Below the pieces are notes generated by a model. That model worked only from the letters and a program-made list of their open reading frames with translations, had not been told where the DNA came from and searched no databases. A stretch of DNA of 64,000 nucleotides from Myxococcaceae bacterium JPH2 (GTDB lineage Bacteria > Myxococcota > Myxococcia > Myxococcales > Myxococcaceae). Position numbers and translations under genes: made by a program. The stretch lies in assembly GCA_016458225.1 (NCBI GenBank), contig JAEMGR010000005.1:620001-684000 (forward strand), read 5' to 3'. Shown piece by piece: positions 8,649-17,469 of this stretch. Each line of letters starts with the position of its first letter. The first letter of the stretch is position 1.

Positions 8649-9620
8649 ATGTCTGCTTCCGCCACCGAGGGGCCCGTGAAGTCCGCGAGCCCGATGAAGA
8701 TCGCCGTCGCCTACTGCATCTGTTTCCTCCTGTGGGGCTCGACCTGGGCCGTGGTGAAGGTGGGGTTGCAGGACCTGCCGCCCCTGCACTTCGTGGGCAC
8801 GCGCATGCTGGTGGCGGGGCTGGCGCTGTTGCCCTTCGCCCGAGCGGGCGCCGCGGCGCTCGATGTCCGCACGGGCTGGCGCATCGTGGGCTTGGGGCTG
8901 TTGCAGCTCACGATTCCCTTCGGGTTCCTCTTCACCGCGCAGCAGTGGATTCCCTCCAGTTGGTCCGCGCTGCTCTTCTCCACGTTCCCCGTGTGGCTGC
9001 TGCTCATGGGTCGCGTGCTCATGCCGGACCAGCCGCTGACCGCGCGCAAGCTGGTGGCGGCGGGGCTGGGGCTCGCGGGCGTGGTGGTGCTCCAGCACAC
9101 GCAGCTCGGCTCGCTGAGCATGTCGGGCACGGCGCTGTTGGGCGGCCTCTTCACCCTGGTGGCCGCGGCGGTCGTCGCGGTGGCCAACGTGTTGGTGCGG
9201 CAGCACATGAGCCACGTGCCTCCGCACGTGCTCACCTTTGGACAAACGCTCAGCAGCGGCGTGCTGCTCCTGGGCGCCGCCGCGCTCTTCGAGCAGGGAC
9301 AGCCCTCGCACTGGACGCCTCGCGCCATTGGCGCGCTGCTCTATCTGGCGCTGGGCGGAACGGTGCTGACGTATCAGTGCCTGTATTGGCTGCTGCCGCG
9401 CATCTCGCTCACCGCGCTGGGCGCCATGGCGCTGCTGGACACGCTGGTGGCCGTGGTGCTGGGCGTGGTGGTGCTCGATGAGCCGCTCACGTCCTCGCTG
9501 CTGGTGGGCGGCGCGCTCATCCTCACGAGCGCGGCGCTGGCCAATCGCGCGGCGCCCGAGAGTCACGCGGCTCCGGCGGAGACAGCCGCACCGGAGCGAG
9601 CGGAAGCCTCGGGGACCTAG
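8649..9620 (+). CDS. EamA/DMT-family transporter
   Basis: A 323-residue inner-membrane protein with about ten hydrophobic helices in two EamA repeats, as in drug/metabolite exporters such as RhaT, YdcZ and RarD relatives. The first repeat opens with IAVAYCICFLLWGSTWAVVKVGL and the second begins near GTALLGGLFTLVAAAVVAVANVLV. The last helix is followed by a charged Ala/Pro/Glu-rich tail (about residues 300-323). Substrate cannot be read. The start at 8649 (MSASATEG) is chosen because the first helix begins about 20 residues later; ATG at 8694 is the alternative. The stop overlaps the end of the convergent SpoIIAA-like gene by 4 bases. Confidence 0.85.
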   Translation: MSASATEGPVKSASPMKIAVAYCICFLLWGSTWAVVKVGLQDLPPLHFVGTRMLVAGLALLPFARAGAAALDVRTGWRIVGLGLLQLTIPFGFLFTAQQWIPSSWSALLFSTFPVWLLLMGRVLMPDQPLTARKLVAAGLGLAGVVVLQHTQLGSLSMSGTALLGGLFTLVAAAVVAVANVLVRQHMSHVPPHVLTFGQTLSSGVLLLGAAALFEQGQPSHWTPRAIGALLYLALGGTVLTYQCLYWLLPRISLTALGAMALLDTLVAVVLGVVVLDEPLTSSLLVGGALILTSAALANRAAPESHAAPAETAAPERAEASGT

Positions 9621-10036
9621 CCTGTCTTCTGCTGCGGGGCCCGCCGGGAGCGGTGGGCGGCAATCCACTCGCGGGCCTGCTCGGCGGTGTCCGCGTAGTG
9701 GACGTCATGGGGCTCGTTGCCGTTGAGCATGGACGCCACGGTGAGGCTCTTGGTCGCGGCCTTCTGCTCCAGTCCCGCGCCGATGTAGACGATGGCGTGG
9801 AACCACCGCGCCTTCGAGTGCTCCACCAGGTACTTGCGCGACTCCGGGCTGAGCATCGAGCTGCCGATGTCCGCCGCCAGGTAGAACCGCTGACGCTCTC
9901 CCAGCTCCCGGTAGATGCCCACCGACCAACGCGAGCACTCCTCGTCGGTCGGGCCGTTGAACCGTGCCCAGAGGATGTCCGGAGCCTCGAACCAGGCCCG
10001 GTGCGTCCCCAAGGTCCACTCCCGCTGTTCGTCCAT
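9617..10036 (-). CDS. SpoIIAA/STAS-like domain protein
   Basis: A 139-residue soluble protein without export signal. It has the alternating beta/alpha pattern of SpoIIAA-like (STAS/SEC14-type) proteins found in many myxobacterial genomes: ILWARFNGPTDEE as a beta strand and turn, RFYLAADIGSSMLSPESRKYL as the central strand and helix, and ARWFHAIVYIGAGLEQKAATKSL as the next unit, ending in a helix near AEQAREWIAAHR. The family often acts as a small protein-protein switch, but no partner is evident here. ATG at 10036 and GTG at 10042 are both possible starts. The 3' end overlaps the EamA gene tail to tail by 4 bases. Confidence 0.55.
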   Translation of the reverse strand: MDEQREWTLGTHRAWFEAPDILWARFNGPTDEECSRWSVGIYRELGERQRFYLAADIGSSMLSPESRKYLVEHSKARWFHAIVYIGAGLEQKAATKSLTVASMLNGNEPHDVHYADTAEQAREWIAAHRSRRAPQQKTG

Positions 10037-10115
10037 GTCCACCCCCGTCGCTGCTCAGGCGGGCGCAGCATAGACGCAGCGACCGGACAGCACCCAGTGT
10101 CGCCCGGTCGGATGT

Positions 10116-13100
10116 CTAGAATTCGAAGGGCAATGGCAAGACGAACGCGGTGCCGTTCTGCGTCCCGGTGCGATAGCTCCGCGACGCACCCATGACGACC
10201 ACCGTCGGCTGAGTCCCGCTCACCGGCGCCAGCGCGAGCGACTGGCCCAGCATGCCGCGCTCCGCCGTGTCTCCCACCACGGTGAGGAAGGGCGACAGCG
10301 CGCCCGTGGACTGAGGGCCACCCGCGTAGAAGAAGACCGCGCCCCCGCCATCCGAGGCCACCGAGGCTCCCGTCGCTCCGACGATGAGGTCCGGCACGCC
10401 GTCTCCCGTGAGGTCCTTGCCTCCCGCCAGCGAGGCGCCGAAGCCCACCGCGCGCGTGCGATGCACCAACGGGGTGGGCGACAGCCGGTCATCCATCGCG
10501 GACACCAGGACCTCGGTCCCCGGAGCGGGCCGCAAGCTCGCGAGCGGTGCCACGTCGAAGAGCAGCACCGCGGGCTGCGTCACTCCACCCACCGGGATGC
10601 TCGCGGCGCTGATGGCCAGGAAGTCTCGCGTACCGCCGAGGAAGCGGCCCACGCGCGTCGTGGCCACGCCCAGTCCGAGCATGTTGAGGTTCACCTCGCC
10701 GTCTCCCGCCACGCGGACCATGGCCGGCTGCGTGCGTCCGCCGCAGCGCGCGCCTCCCGCGTCGTAGCCAAAGAGGATGACGACGCCAGAGCGCGAGCCG
10801 TCCGAGTAGCGCCACGACACCTCGGCACACGTGTCCCCGTCCAGGTCTCCCAGCGCCGCGGGCGCGGAGGTCTGCTGCACGGACGTGGGCCACGTGTAGA
10901 CGGGGTCACATCCCATGCTCAGCTTCGCCAGCGTGGCGTCATCCGGAGCGCGGCCCAGGTACAGGTCGAAGCCCTTGTCGCGCAGCACGCCCAGGTCCTC
11001 CTTGCCGTCCCCGTTGAAGTCGAAGCCGCCCACCACGCCGCGGCCGATGCTGGCGCGCTTGCACTTCGCATCCGTGTCTGGCGTGCAGCCCGCGATGAGC
11101 GTGGGCGCCCACAGCCGATAGGCCGGCTTGAACGTGCCATCCGCCTGCCCCAGCGACACGAGCACGCCACCCACGGACTGCGTGCTCGCGGCGACGCACT
11201 CGGCCCGCACCTGCGCGTAGGCGTCACGCTCCGCGGCCGTCGAGTTCATCCCCGGCGCGACGAAGGCCGGCGCGCTCATCACCAGGTCCTTGATGCCATC
11301 GCCGTTGAAGTCGGTGAACGTGACATCGGTGCCCACGCTCCGGCCGCGCGTCAGCGGCGCACCCGCGCCCTCCCCCGCCACCGCGGGCGTGGTGGGCGTG
11401 GCCATGTTGAACGCATAGGCCCGACCCACGGACAGGTCCGCGCCGTCACCGTTGACGCCCGGGCCCGAGAAGCCCGGCGCCCCCACCGCCGCGACGACAC
11501 GGTCGGCTCCGAAGCGTGCCACCGCGACCGCCTCGCCGTAGCGCTCCACGCTCGCCTTCGCCGGCACGGGGATGCCCGTGCGCGTCCACTCCGCGAGCGA
11601 CGCACCCGCGCGCTGGAAGACATCCACCCGGCCCGTGAAGGCACCCTGATCCGACGAAGCCCTGCCCGCGAAGCCCACCAGCGCGGGCGCGGCCGATGTG
11701 CCAAGGACCGCGAGCCCCGCGCCGAGCACCTCCGCCTTCGCCGCGCCTCCCAGCGATGCGATGGGCTTGTTGAGCGTGCTGCCCTTGGCCAGCGTGGCCA
11801 ACGGATACGCGAGCACGCGTCCCGCGCTGCCCAGCGTGGTGCTGCCCACCATCGCCGTCCCGTAGGGCGCGCCCAACAACAGCTCCGGCCCGGCCACGCC
11901 ATCCACGTCCATCACCGCCCAGCTTCGGCCCGCGTTGATGGACTTCACGTCGCCGTAGATGCGCGCATAGGCAGCGTCGCGCGTGAGCTGCACCGGCGTG
12001 GCCGCGGCCTCACCCGTGGGCGTCTGGCCGGTCAGGTCGAACAGGAACGCGCCACCCGCGTCGGCGCCGGACTGAACGCCTCCGGACGTGCGCAGGTCGG
12101 GCGAGTCCGCGCGATCCGCCAGCACCATCAGGAGCGGAGGCCGCGAGCCCTCGCCCGGGATGGCGCCCAGCCGCCACGTGCCCTCGTTGGCGATGCCCTC
12201 CGCGAGATTCGAGGGCAGCACGTACACGTCCGGCGTGGCGTTGAAGCGCGAACCCGAGGCCCGCGCGAAGAAGACGGAGACGGAGATCTGCTGTCCGCCC
12301 ACGCTGCCATCCGCGTTGTACCGAGAGGTCTTCCCGAGCGCGGCGACGTCCGGCCGCCCGTCGTTGTTGAAGTCCGCCATCACCACCGCGCGGCCCAGGT
12401 CCGTGTTGCTGCGGGCCACCAGGCCTCCCGCCTGCGTCAGGTCCGTGCCACCGAGCCGCACCGACGGCAGGTCCGGGATGGGCTTGCCGCGCTCCAGCAC
12501 GAAGAAGTCCACCACGCCGCGCTTGTTGATGGCCGTCGTGGCCGCGAGGTCACCCACCGGCGAACCCACGAGCAGGTCCAGGTCGCCATCGCCATCCACG
12601 TCCGCGATGGCCAGACCCGTTCCGAACCCACCGCGCCCCAGCCCCGTGAGCGGGGCGCGCATCGGCAGCGGCTCTCCTGACTTGAAGGTGTAGACGTACA
12701 CCGCGCCCGAGTCGCCCACCGTCACGTCCGCGCCGGGCGAGGACACCGCCAGCTCCGCGCGTCCGTCGCCGTCCAGGTCGCCGGCCGCGAGCATGTCGCC
12801 GAACTGCGCCGTGTCCGAGTCGCCCATCAGCACCCACGTGGGCTTCGCCGGCAACCCCGACGCGCTCCCCTTGAAGATGAAGACCGCGCCACCCGTGGGA
12901 CGCGACAGGTCGCTCTCGCGCTGGCCCACCGCGAGATCCAACGTGCCATCGCCGTCGAAGTCCGCGGTGAGCAGCGTGGCCGCGTCCGACAGACGACCAT
13001 GCGGCTGCGTGGGACGGATCAGCTCGGTGAGCACGCGCACGGACAGGTTCGCCACGTCCTTGGTGAACCGGTCCTCCGCCTTCAACACCGTCACGCCCGA

Positions 13101-13829
13101 GGCGCTCGCCTCCACGCTCAGTCGCCCATCCGCGATGACGCCGGGACCGGACACCTTCGACCAGGTGATGGAGTCACTGCCACCGCGCGTGGCCAGCGGC
13201 ACCGAGCCGCCCGCGGGCAGGGCCAGGAAGCCCGGATCCCCCACGAGCTTCGCGTCCGGACGCACGTCGTACTGGAGCAGGACCTCGTCGCCCGTCTTCG
13301 CATCCCGCACGGAGATGAGGTCGAGCCCCGTGCCAGCGCCCGCCGTGTAGACGCCGTCCGCCGTGAGCGTGGCGCCCGAGCCCGACTTCACCAGCAAGTA
13401 CGTGGGCGAGCCCACCAGGCCCGACACCTCGACCTTGAAGGACGTGGTCGGGCGCACCGCCGCGCGCGCGGGCGCGACGTTGAACGACGCCACCACCTTC
13501 ACCGCCGCGCTCACGTCTCCCGAGCACACGGCGTCCTGGGCGACGAGCACGTCATTGCCCGGCGTGGAGCCCGCGACGAACCGGTCTCCGCGCACCTCGC
13601 CGGACGAGCCACCCGGCATCGCCACGAAGCGGTAGTGGCCGCTGCCGCCCGACGCGGACAGCACCACCACGCCGCCCACGCGCACGTTCGCGGGCTCGGC
13701 GGTGAGCTTCAGCGGGGCCAGGCCATCACAAGGGCTGGCGTAGGGGACTTCCGCCGCCGGTTCGAGCCCGTCTCGACAGCCCACGGACAACAGGGCGAGG
13801 AGGGGGGCCGCGCGGGTGATTCGCTTCAT
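10116..13829 (-). CDS. Large FG-GAP (integrin-alpha-like) repeat lipoprotein
   Basis: A 1237-residue exported lipoprotein; the signal MKRITRAAPLLALLSVGC gives a lipobox with Cys18. Residues about 40-280 look like bacterial Ig-type modules (LTAEPANVRVGGVVVLSASGG). From about residue 285 there are about nine FG-GAP/VCBS units, recognised by calcium-loop motifs such as DFDGDGTLDLAVG, DLDGDGRAELAVSSPG, DVDGDGDLDLLVGSP, DFNGDGIKDLVMSAP and DLTGDGVPDLIVG, which should fold as one or two beta-propellers. Such propellers bind calcium and serve in surface binding. It is the last gene of a five-gene minus-strand set, 28 bases after the upstream gene. The frame extends upstream to 13991, but the signal peptide fixes the start. 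Precise role unknown. Confidence 0.8.
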   Translation of the reverse strand: MKRITRAAPLLALLSVGCRDGLEPAAEVPYASPCDGLAPLKLTAEPANVRVGGVVVLSASGGSGHYRFVAMPGGSSGEVRGDRFVAGSTPGNDVLVAQDAVCSGDVSAAVKVVASFNVAPARAAVRPTTSFKVEVSGLVGSPTYLLVKSGSGATLTADGVYTAGAGTGLDLISVRDAKTGDEVLLQYDVRPDAKLVGDPGFLALPAGGSVPLATRGGSDSITWSKVSGPGVIADGRLSVEASASGVTVLKAEDRFTKDVANLSVRVLTELIRPTQPHGRLSDAATLLTADFDGDGTLDLAVGQRESDLSRPTGGAVFIFKGSASGLPAKPTWVLMGDSDTAQFGDMLAAGDLDGDGRAELAVSSPGADVTVGDSGAVYVYTFKSGEPLPMRAPLTGLGRGGFGTGLAIADVDGDGDLDLLVGSPVGDLAATTAINKRGVVDFFVLERGKPIPDLPSVRLGGTDLTQAGGLVARSNTDLGRAVVMADFNNDGRPDVAALGKTSRYNADGSVGGQQISVSVFFARASGSRFNATPDVYVLPSNLAEGIANEGTWRLGAIPGEGSRPPLLMVLADRADSPDLRTSGGVQSGADAGGAFLFDLTGQTPTGEAAATPVQLTRDAAYARIYGDVKSINAGRSWAVMDVDGVAGPELLLGAPYGTAMVGSTTLGSAGRVLAYPLATLAKGSTLNKPIASLGGAAKAEVLGAGLAVLGTSAAPALVGFAGRASSDQGAFTGRVDVFQRAGASLAEWTRTGIPVPAKASVERYGEAVAVARFGADRVVAAVGAPGFSGPGVNGDGADLSVGRAYAFNMATPTTPAVAGEGAGAPLTRGRSVGTDVTFTDFNGDGIKDLVMSAPAFVAPGMNSTAAERDAYAQVRAECVAASTQSVGGVLVSLGQADGTFKPAYRLWAPTLIAGCTPDTDAKCKRASIGRGVVGGFDFNGDGKEDLGVLRDKGFDLYLGRAPDDATLAKLSMGCDPVYTWPTSVQQTSAPAALGDLDGDTCAEVSWRYSDGSRSGVVILFGYDAGGARCGGRTQPAMVRVAGDGEVNLNMLGLGVATTRVGRFLGGTRDFLAISAASIPVGGVTQPAVLLFDVAPLASLRPAPGTEVLVSAMDDRLSPTPLVHRTRAVGFGASLAGGKDLTGDGVPDLIVGATGASVASDGGGAVFFYAGGPQSTGALSPFLTVVGDTAERGMLGQSLALAPVSGTQPTVVVMGASRSYRTGTQNGTAFVLPLPFEF

Positions 13830-13857
13830 GATGAAGAGCCTCGAGGATGCGGAGACG

Positions 13858-15381
13858 TCAGGGCTGCGCGCCGGACGCAGCCCAGCGCTGGATGAGGGAG
13901 ATCTGCTGCGGATCCATCGGACCGTCCGCGGGCATGCGCTGGTCGCGCACCGCCGCGGTGATGAGGGCCGCGTTCTCCTTCCACAGCGCATAGGTGTTCA
14001 GCGGCCGGCCCGGACCCGTGGTGTGGCACTTCGCGCAACGCGACTCATGCAAGGGACGGATGTCCTTGTCCCAGCTCAGCGCCACCGTGTTGAGCGGCTG
14101 GTAGCTGAAGGGCACCGAGCGGCGCGCCTCCGAGCCATCCGCGAACCGCGCGACGACGCCCAGCGTGTGCATGCCGGGCGTCAAGGCGGAGAGCGAATAC
14201 GCCTTGGGCGTGCCGTCCGTCTCCATGCCACCGAGGCTGTAGTCAGGCGCGGTCGCGGGCACCTCCGCGTCGCCGAGCTGGAAGAAGACGCTCGCGCCCG
14301 CGGCGCCAGGAGGCAGCACGGCGCGCACCACCACCCCGTCCTCGACCACGAGCGCTCCCTGGTTCATGCCGGTGACACGCGGCGCGGGCGCGGCGCTCAG
14401 CGCCACGGTGTCCTCTCCCAGGCGAACCCAGGCGCAGCCGCTCTCGTCCACCGCCAGGAACGTCACCGCGTTCGCATCCACGTCGCTGGCCGAGCCCCAG
14501 GTGTTGGCGTCCGCGTCGTAGAGCCACAGCTCGGCGCCGGCCTTCGCCCAGAGGAAGCGCCCCGCGGCGTGCAGCTCCGAGGGCAGCCGGGACAACACCA
14601 CGCTCTGCCATCCGCTCTTCTGGTAGCGCAGGAGCCGCTCGGTGGTGAGCACCCACGGCTCTCCGGAGGTGCCCACCCCCGGCCCCAGCGCGGCCACCGC
14701 CGTGACGATCTCCCCCTGCTTCAAGGGGATCTCCGTGCCCATCACGCGGTACGCCTTGGCGCCCGCCGCCACCGCCACCGCGAGCGTCTGCTGGCGCAGG
14801 AACAACAAGCCCGACGTGCCATCCGCGGTCGGCGCCGCCGCCAGCGACACCACGTCATCGAGCGGCCGGCCGTTCACCTTCAGCTCGGACAGCACGCCAT
14901 CCTGGAGCCGGTACAGCCCCTGCGGATGGGCGAGCCACACCGCGCCATCGGGCGTCTGGGCCGTGCCCCGCAGGCCCGACGTGAAGGGCGCGCCCCACGG
15001 CGCCGCGAGCAACCAACCGCTCTCGGCGAGGAACAAGCCGTTGGAGGTCTCGGCCAGCGCGGAGTGAGGCCCCAGCCGATGCACGGCGAGCACCGTGCCC
15101 ACCGGGCCCGGGTTGGCCGGATGCGCCTCCAGCGGCGCGCGCGAGCCATCCAAGCGCAGGCGCACGGCGGTGCCATCGGACGAGACGAAGATGCCGCCTC
15201 CCGACTGGTCCGCGAACGACACGGCCGCGCTCACGCCCAGCTGCGCCTTCACCCGTGTCGGGGTGAAGGCGACGGGGCGGATGGGCTCCGTCGAGGGGGT
15301 GTCCTCACAGGCGGTCAGCACCACCCCGGCGGACAAGAGAAGAGAGACGAGGACGGGACGGACGAAGGAATGAGCGGGCAT
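13858..15381 (-). CDS. Lipoprotein with a single C-terminal CxxCH motif
   Basis: A 507-residue exported protein with lipoprotein signal (VSLLLSAGVVLTAC, lipobox LTAC near Cys24). The middle (about residues 40-330) has repeated short beta-strand segments with Trp/Gly turns (TSNGLFLAESGWLLAAPWG, DGAVWLAHPQGLYRLQDG), like a two-component-regulator-type or beta-propeller repeat. An Ig/CARDB-like stretch follows. The last 75 residues contain DIRPLHESRCAKCHTTGPG, one CxxCH haem-attachment motif, then RMPADGPMDPQQISLIQRWAASGA. That ending is typical of the planctomycete-type cytochrome c domain seen beside DUF1501 genes. The protein could carry one covalent c-haem at the cell surface or in the periplasm. 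Five bases separate it from the DUF1501 gene. Confidence 0.72.
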   Translation of the reverse strand: MPAHSFVRPVLVSLLLSAGVVLTACEDTPSTEPIRPVAFTPTRVKAQLGVSAAVSFADQSGGGIFVSSDGTAVRLRLDGSRAPLEAHPANPGPVGTVLAVHRLGPHSALAETSNGLFLAESGWLLAAPWGAPFTSGLRGTAQTPDGAVWLAHPQGLYRLQDGVLSELKVNGRPLDDVVSLAAAPTADGTSGLLFLRQQTLAVAVAAGAKAYRVMGTEIPLKQGEIVTAVAALGPGVGTSGEPWVLTTERLLRYQKSGWQSVVLSRLPSELHAAGRFLWAKAGAELWLYDADANTWGSASDVDANAVTFLAVDESGCAWVRLGEDTVALSAAPAPRVTGMNQGALVVEDGVVVRAVLPPGAAGASVFFQLGDAEVPATAPDYSLGGMETDGTPKAYSLSALTPGMHTLGVVARFADGSEARRSVPFSYQPLNTVALSWDKDIRPLHESRCAKCHTTGPGRPLNTYALWKENAALITAAVRDQRMPADGPMDPQQISLIQRWAASGAQP

Positions 15382-15386
15382 CTCGG

Positions 15387-16787
15387 TCAGGCGAGGATGG
15401 GACGCAAGGGGTCCACGCGGGTGATGCTGTAGTCCAGCTTCGCCGAGGCCAGCACCGTGGCGATGACGTGCTCGGGGAAGATGTTCGTGCCGCTGGGGTC
15501 GGCGGCGCCAGTGCGCAGGTCGAACGTGCCGGGCGCCATGCCAATGTCGCCGCTGCGGCCGAACACGTAGTTGTGCTTCACGCCCGCGCCCATGAGCATG
15601 CAGCTGCTGCACAGGTGGTGGTCGCGACCGCCCTGGCTGTTGATGAGCGGCGTACGGGCGAACTCGCTGAACACCATGATGGTGGTGTGGTCCATGAAGT
15701 TGCCACCACTCGGGTGCGTGCTTCGCCGGAGGTCATCCACCAGGAGCGCCAGCGCGTCGAAGCCCACGCGCAGGTTGCTCGCGTGCGTGAGCTGCGTGCC
15801 GAAGTGGGTGTCCAGGCCGCCCGTCAGGTTGATGGACACGCACTGGCTGATGCCCTTCTTCAGCGCCGTGGCCACGGTGGCCGCGCGCCCCGCCGCGCTG
15901 TTGAACGGGAAGGCCTGGTTGCGCAGGCCGTAGAAGTCCAGCAGGCCGCCGGCCTCGGTGGCGTTCTGGAACTTGAACGCGTCACTCAGCTTGTTGGCCA
16001 TGACCGCGCTCATCTGGCCGCGGCTGTTCTCGTACGTGGTGCCCACGCCGCGCGCGCCGTAGGCGGCCTCCTCGCACGAGATGGGCTGGCCGTTGAAGTC
16101 GACGAGCTGCTTCTCGATATCGCTGTCGAGCTGGCGCGTGCTGGGCGACAGCGTGAGCACCAGGTCGTTGAGGCCGCTGACGCGCAGCGCGTTGGCGTAG
16201 CCCGCGTACCGGTCGTTGTACGACTCGATGTTGTACGCGATGGAGGCGATGGGCACCGTGGGCTTCATCTGCCCCACGATCTCCGTCGCCGTGGACGAGC
16301 CGCGCGCCGCGCTGCCGTTGGGCTGCTTGCCCGTGAGGAAGTAGCGGTAGCCCACCTCGTGACCGAGCGTGGTCATGTTGATGCCGCGCACCACGGTCAT
16401 CAGGTCGTAGTGGTCCGCCAGCCGGCCCACCGCGGGACCGAAGGTGATGTTGCTGCGGCCCACGCCCGGCTTCTCGGCGGGGATGATGGGCTTCGTCTGG
16501 AAGCGCGTGTCCGTGGACAGCAGGCTGTAGCCCGGGAGGATGCGCGTCTCCGTGACGCGGTCCGGGGTGAACTCGTCCGGGTCTCGCGGGTCGAAGGCGA
16601 GGAGCTGATCCCACCCTCCCGCGAAATAGACGAAGACGAAGCAGCGGTCCGGGGGCGCCAGGTTCGTCGCCTGGGCGAAGGCGCGGAAGGGCACACCACC
16701 CAGCAGCGTGGAGCCCATGAAGCCCGCGGCGGCCTTGAGGAAGGTCCGGCGCGCGGGACGCAAGTCGTCGGGGGGCGTCTTCTTCAT
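15387..16787 (-). CDS. Tat-exported DUF1501 family protein
   Basis: A 466-residue protein of the DUF1501 family, a group related to the alkaline-phosphatase/sulfatase fold and usually found with cytochrome- or DUF1592/1588-type partners. A twin-arginine signal is plain: ARRTFLKAAAGFMGSTLLGG, with cleavage after AFA near residue 39. After it come CFVFVYFAGGWDQLLAFDPRD and, in the middle, the segment GGLDTHFGTQLTHASNLRVGFDALALLVDDL. The C-terminal HTTIMVFSEFARTPLINSQGGRDHH stretch is the family hallmark with its R.....GRDHH metal-like site. It folds in the cytoplasm and is exported folded, so it may hold a cofactor or metal. Starts at ATG 16787 or GTG 16796 are both possible. Enzymatic role unknown. 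Confidence 0.85.
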   Translation of the reverse strand: MKKTPPDDLRPARRTFLKAAAGFMGSTLLGGVPFRAFAQATNLAPPDRCFVFVYFAGGWDQLLAFDPRDPDEFTPDRVTETRILPGYSLLSTDTRFQTKPIIPAEKPGVGRSNITFGPAVGRLADHYDLMTVVRGINMTTLGHEVGYRYFLTGKQPNGSAARGSSTATEIVGQMKPTVPIASIAYNIESYNDRYAGYANALRVSGLNDLVLTLSPSTRQLDSDIEKQLVDFNGQPISCEEAAYGARGVGTTYENSRGQMSAVMANKLSDAFKFQNATEAGGLLDFYGLRNQAFPFNSAAGRAATVATALKKGISQCVSINLTGGLDTHFGTQLTHASNLRVGFDALALLVDDLRRSTHPSGGNFMDHTTIMVFSEFARTPLINSQGGRDHHLCSSCMLMGAGVKHNYVFGRSGDIGMAPGTFDLRTGAADPSGTNIFPEHVIATVLASAKLDYSITRVDPLRPILA

Positions 16788-16806
16788 CGGAGGCACCTGG
16801 GAGACG

Positions 16807-17469
16807 TCAGTAGGTGATGAACCGCGAGTCCGTCATCATGGCGATACACACCACCGCCAGCGCCTGGTCTCGCTTCTTGATGGTCTCGGCCCGCACGGCG
16901 GCCTGGGTGAACAGGTTCACGTACCGGGTCAGCTCGTCGCCAGACAGCGGAGCGCCCCAGAAGCGGGTGGACTGCTCCACCAGCAGCGTGCGCACCTGCG
17001 CGTCCGTCAGCTTGCGCAGGTCATCGAGCTTGCCTGGGATGGAGCGGGTGAGCACCCGGAGCTGCGGATCCACCTGGTTCAGCTCCGCGGCGGCTTGGAG
17101 CATGCAGACCTCGCGCGCGCCGTCGTCCAGGAACTTGGCGAACACGAGGTTGGGCTCGGTGTTCTCGCTGGCGATGAGCGCGAAGTCCGCGCGGCCGAGC
17201 GACTGCGCGCGCGACTCCAGCTCGGACCAGTCGCGGCCCACCACCGTGCGGATGGACTCCTTGAGCTGCGCCACGGTGATGCGGCGGGGCGCGCGGCCCA
17301 CGTGCCCACCCTGCGCCTCGGGGTCCGGCAGCGGCACGGGCTCCTGGGCGTGGGGGTTGTTCACCGGCTCCAGCTGGCCGTCACGGTCCACCGGCTTGGG
17401 GGCGTCCACGGAGCCCTGGGTGCAGCCCGCGACGAGCGCGAGCAACGCGGTCAACACGAGGCGGCGCAT
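16807..17469 (-). CDS. Small lipoprotein of the DUF1501 operon
   Basis: A 220-residue exported lipoprotein with signal MRRLVLTALLALVAGC (Cys16). A Pro/Gln/Gly-rich linker runs to about residue 45. The remainder is largely helical: RRITVAQLKESIRTVVGRDWSELE, then LNQVDPQLRVLTRSIPGKLDDLRKLTDAQVRTLLVEQ, and ending near RDQALAVVCIAMMTDSRFITY. The ending matches the 'last helix, SD.RF' style of DUF1585/DUF1553-type proteins, hinting at descent from a planctomycete-like DUF1588/1585 protein; this is tentative. The ATG shares one base with the stop of the preceding gene (TGATG), so translation is coupled. The gene with the DUF1501 start follows after about 19 bases. Confidence 0.6.
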   Translation of the reverse strand: MRRLVLTALLALVAGCTQGSVDAPKPVDRDGQLEPVNNPHAQEPVPLPDPEAQGGHVGRAPRRITVAQLKESIRTVVGRDWSELESRAQSLGRADFALIASENTEPNLVFAKFLDDGAREVCMLQAAAELNQVDPQLRVLTRSIPGKLDDLRKLTDAQVRTLLVEQSTRFWGAPLSGDELTRYVNLFTQAAVRAETIKKRDQALAVVCIAMMTDSRFITY